A stretch of DNA of 5,741 bases, taken from positions 1-5,741 of the forward strand of contig JAGWOU010000145.1 of assembly GCA_028870815.1 (NCBI GenBank), in the 5' to 3' direction. The translations under genes were made by a program, and so were the position numbers. Each line of letters starts with the position of its first letter. Positions within the stretch are counted from its first letter, which is position 1. The DNA is from Rhodospirillales bacterium. Lineage in GTDB: Bacteria; Pseudomonadota; Alphaproteobacteria; Acetobacterales; Acetobacteraceae. The notes beneath the pieces are model-generated. The model was not told where the DNA came from, made no database searches, and was given only the letters and a program-made list of their open reading frames with translations. Below are positions 5,044 through 5,741 of the stretch, one piece after another.

Positions 5044-5721
5044 TTAGCGCTGCGGGGCCTGTTCGGCCGCGCGCTTGTCCTGCGCGAGCGGATCCTGAAC
5101 CAGGATCTCACCCTTGAAGATCCAAACCTTAACGCCGCAGGTGCCGTAGGTGGTCATCGCCGTGGCGGTGCCGTAATCAAGGTCGGCACGCAGCGTGTGC
5201 AGCGGCACGCGGCCTTCACGGTACCACTCGACGCGGGCGATCTCAGCGCCGCCGAGACGGCCGGAGCAGGTGATCTTGATGCCCTGGGCGCCCAGACGCA
5301 TCGCGGACTGCACGGCGCGCTTCATGGCGCGGCGGAAGGCCACGCGGCGCTCCAGCTGCTGGGCAATGTTCTCGGCCACCAGCGTCGCATCGATCTCGGG
5401 CTTGCGGATTTCCATGATGTTCAGCGACACGTCGGTCTTGGCCATGCCCGACAGCTCCTTGCGGAGGCTGTCGATATCCTGACCCTTCTTGCCGATGACC
5501 ACACCCGGACGGGCGGCGTAGATCGTCACGCGCGGCTTCTTGGCCGGACGTTCAATAACAACCTTGGACACACCAGCCTGGCTCAGCTTACCGCGCAAAT
5601 GGTTGCGCAGCTTGATGTCGTCATGCAGCAGCTTGGCGTAGTCCTTGTCGGCGTACCAGCGGCTGTCCCAGGTGCGGGTGATGCCGAGGCGCAGGCCGAT
5701 CGGATTAATCTTGTGACCCAT
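5044..5721 (-). CDS. rpsC: 30S ribosomal protein S3
   Basis: S3 is part of the 30S head, lines the mRNA entry channel, and contributes to the ribosome's mRNA helicase activity. The product is 225 residues (E. coli 233). The N-terminal region MGHKINPIGLRLGITRTWDS leads to the type-2 KH domain, whose GXXG loop is in VVIGKKGQDI (74-83). The basic segment FRRAMKRAV (129-137) contains the Arg-Arg/Lys residues linked to helicase activity in E. coli. The C-terminal domain has the S3 signature between GIKITCSGRLGGAEIAR (147-163) and TYGTCGVKVWIFKGE (191-205). ATG 5721 follows a one-base gap after the presumed rplV stop, with GGGGAGG 9 nt upstream inside rplV. rplP follows after 15 nt. Confidence 0.99.
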   Translation of the reverse strand: MGHKINPIGLRLGITRTWDSRWYADKDYAKLLHDDIKLRNHLRGKLSQAGVSKVVIERPAKKPRVTIYAARPGVVIGKKGQDIDSLRKELSGMAKTDVSLNIMEIRKPEIDATLVAENIAQQLERRVAFRRAMKRAVQSAMRLGAQGIKITCSGRLGGAEIARVEWYREGRVPLHTLRADLDYGTATAMTTYGTCGVKVWIFKGEILVQDPLAQDKRAAEQAPQR

Positions 5722-5722
5722 A

Positions 5723-5741
5723 TTACGCGGCCTCCCCAGCG
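5723..5741 (-). CDS. rplV: Presumed 3' end of 50S ribosomal protein L22 (partial)
   Basis: Only 19 nt are present. Read in the frame ending at TAA (5725-5723) they give Ala-Gly-Glu-Ala-Ala-stop, a plausible end for an L22 tail. The TAA is followed by T and the rpsC ATG, the same TAATATG junction seen between rplN and rplX. The call rests on the conserved order rplV-rpsC and is too short to prove by sequence. Confidence 0.6.

Noticed and set aside
1..5741. Mobile element, CRISPR array, tRNA or a novel system hidden in the cluster
   Set aside because: Coding genes in canonical order fill nearly the whole window; no repeats of suitable length, tRNA-like folds, or foreign composition are visible.

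Overview
This window is a continuous stretch of the bacterial S10-spc ribosomal protein cluster, and every gene is on the minus strand. Transcription therefore runs from position 5741 toward position 1. In transcription order the genes are: rplV (only its last few codons), rpsC, rplP, rpmC, rpsQ, rplN, rplX, rplE, rpsN, rpsH, rplF, rplR, rpsE, rpmD and rplO (cut by the window edge). The gene order is the classical one. All intact products have normal family lengths, and I see no frameshift, insertion or mobile DNA.

The DNA is GC-rich with many G/C third codon positions. Protein features such as S3 beginning MGHKINPIG, S8 beginning MSMSDPLGDM, an S5 with a charged N-terminal tail, and a zinc-free S14 suggest an alphaproteobacterium, possibly of the Rhodospirillales/Acetobacterales type. 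That placement is from memory of the families and is tentative below class level.

Layout: 5723-5741 is the rplV tail. 4124-5721 holds rpsC-rplP-rpmC-rpsQ, the 3' half of the S10 operon. 543-4109 holds rplN through rpsE, and 1-550 holds rpmD and rplO, all belonging to the spc operon. In E. coli the two operons are separate; here rpsQ and rplN are only 14 nt apart, so one transcript probably spans both. Non-coding DNA totals about 190 nt, of which 70 nt is one gap between rplE and rpsN. Most other junctions are 0-19 nt, and the Shine-Dalgarno sequence often abuts or overlaps the upstream stop codon, which points to coupled translation.

The genes work together as structural parts of the two ribosomal subunits: S3, S5, S8, S14 and S17 for the small subunit, and L5, L6, L14, L15, L16, L18, L22, L24, L29 and L30 for the large subunit. 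L5 and L18 belong to the 5S rRNA complex, L24 starts 50S assembly, and S5 with S3 helps shape the mRNA entry side. I found no undescribed system. The points worth a second look are small and regulatory: the rplE-rpsN spacer with two mini-hairpins, the stop/SD fusions, and the S10/spc merger.
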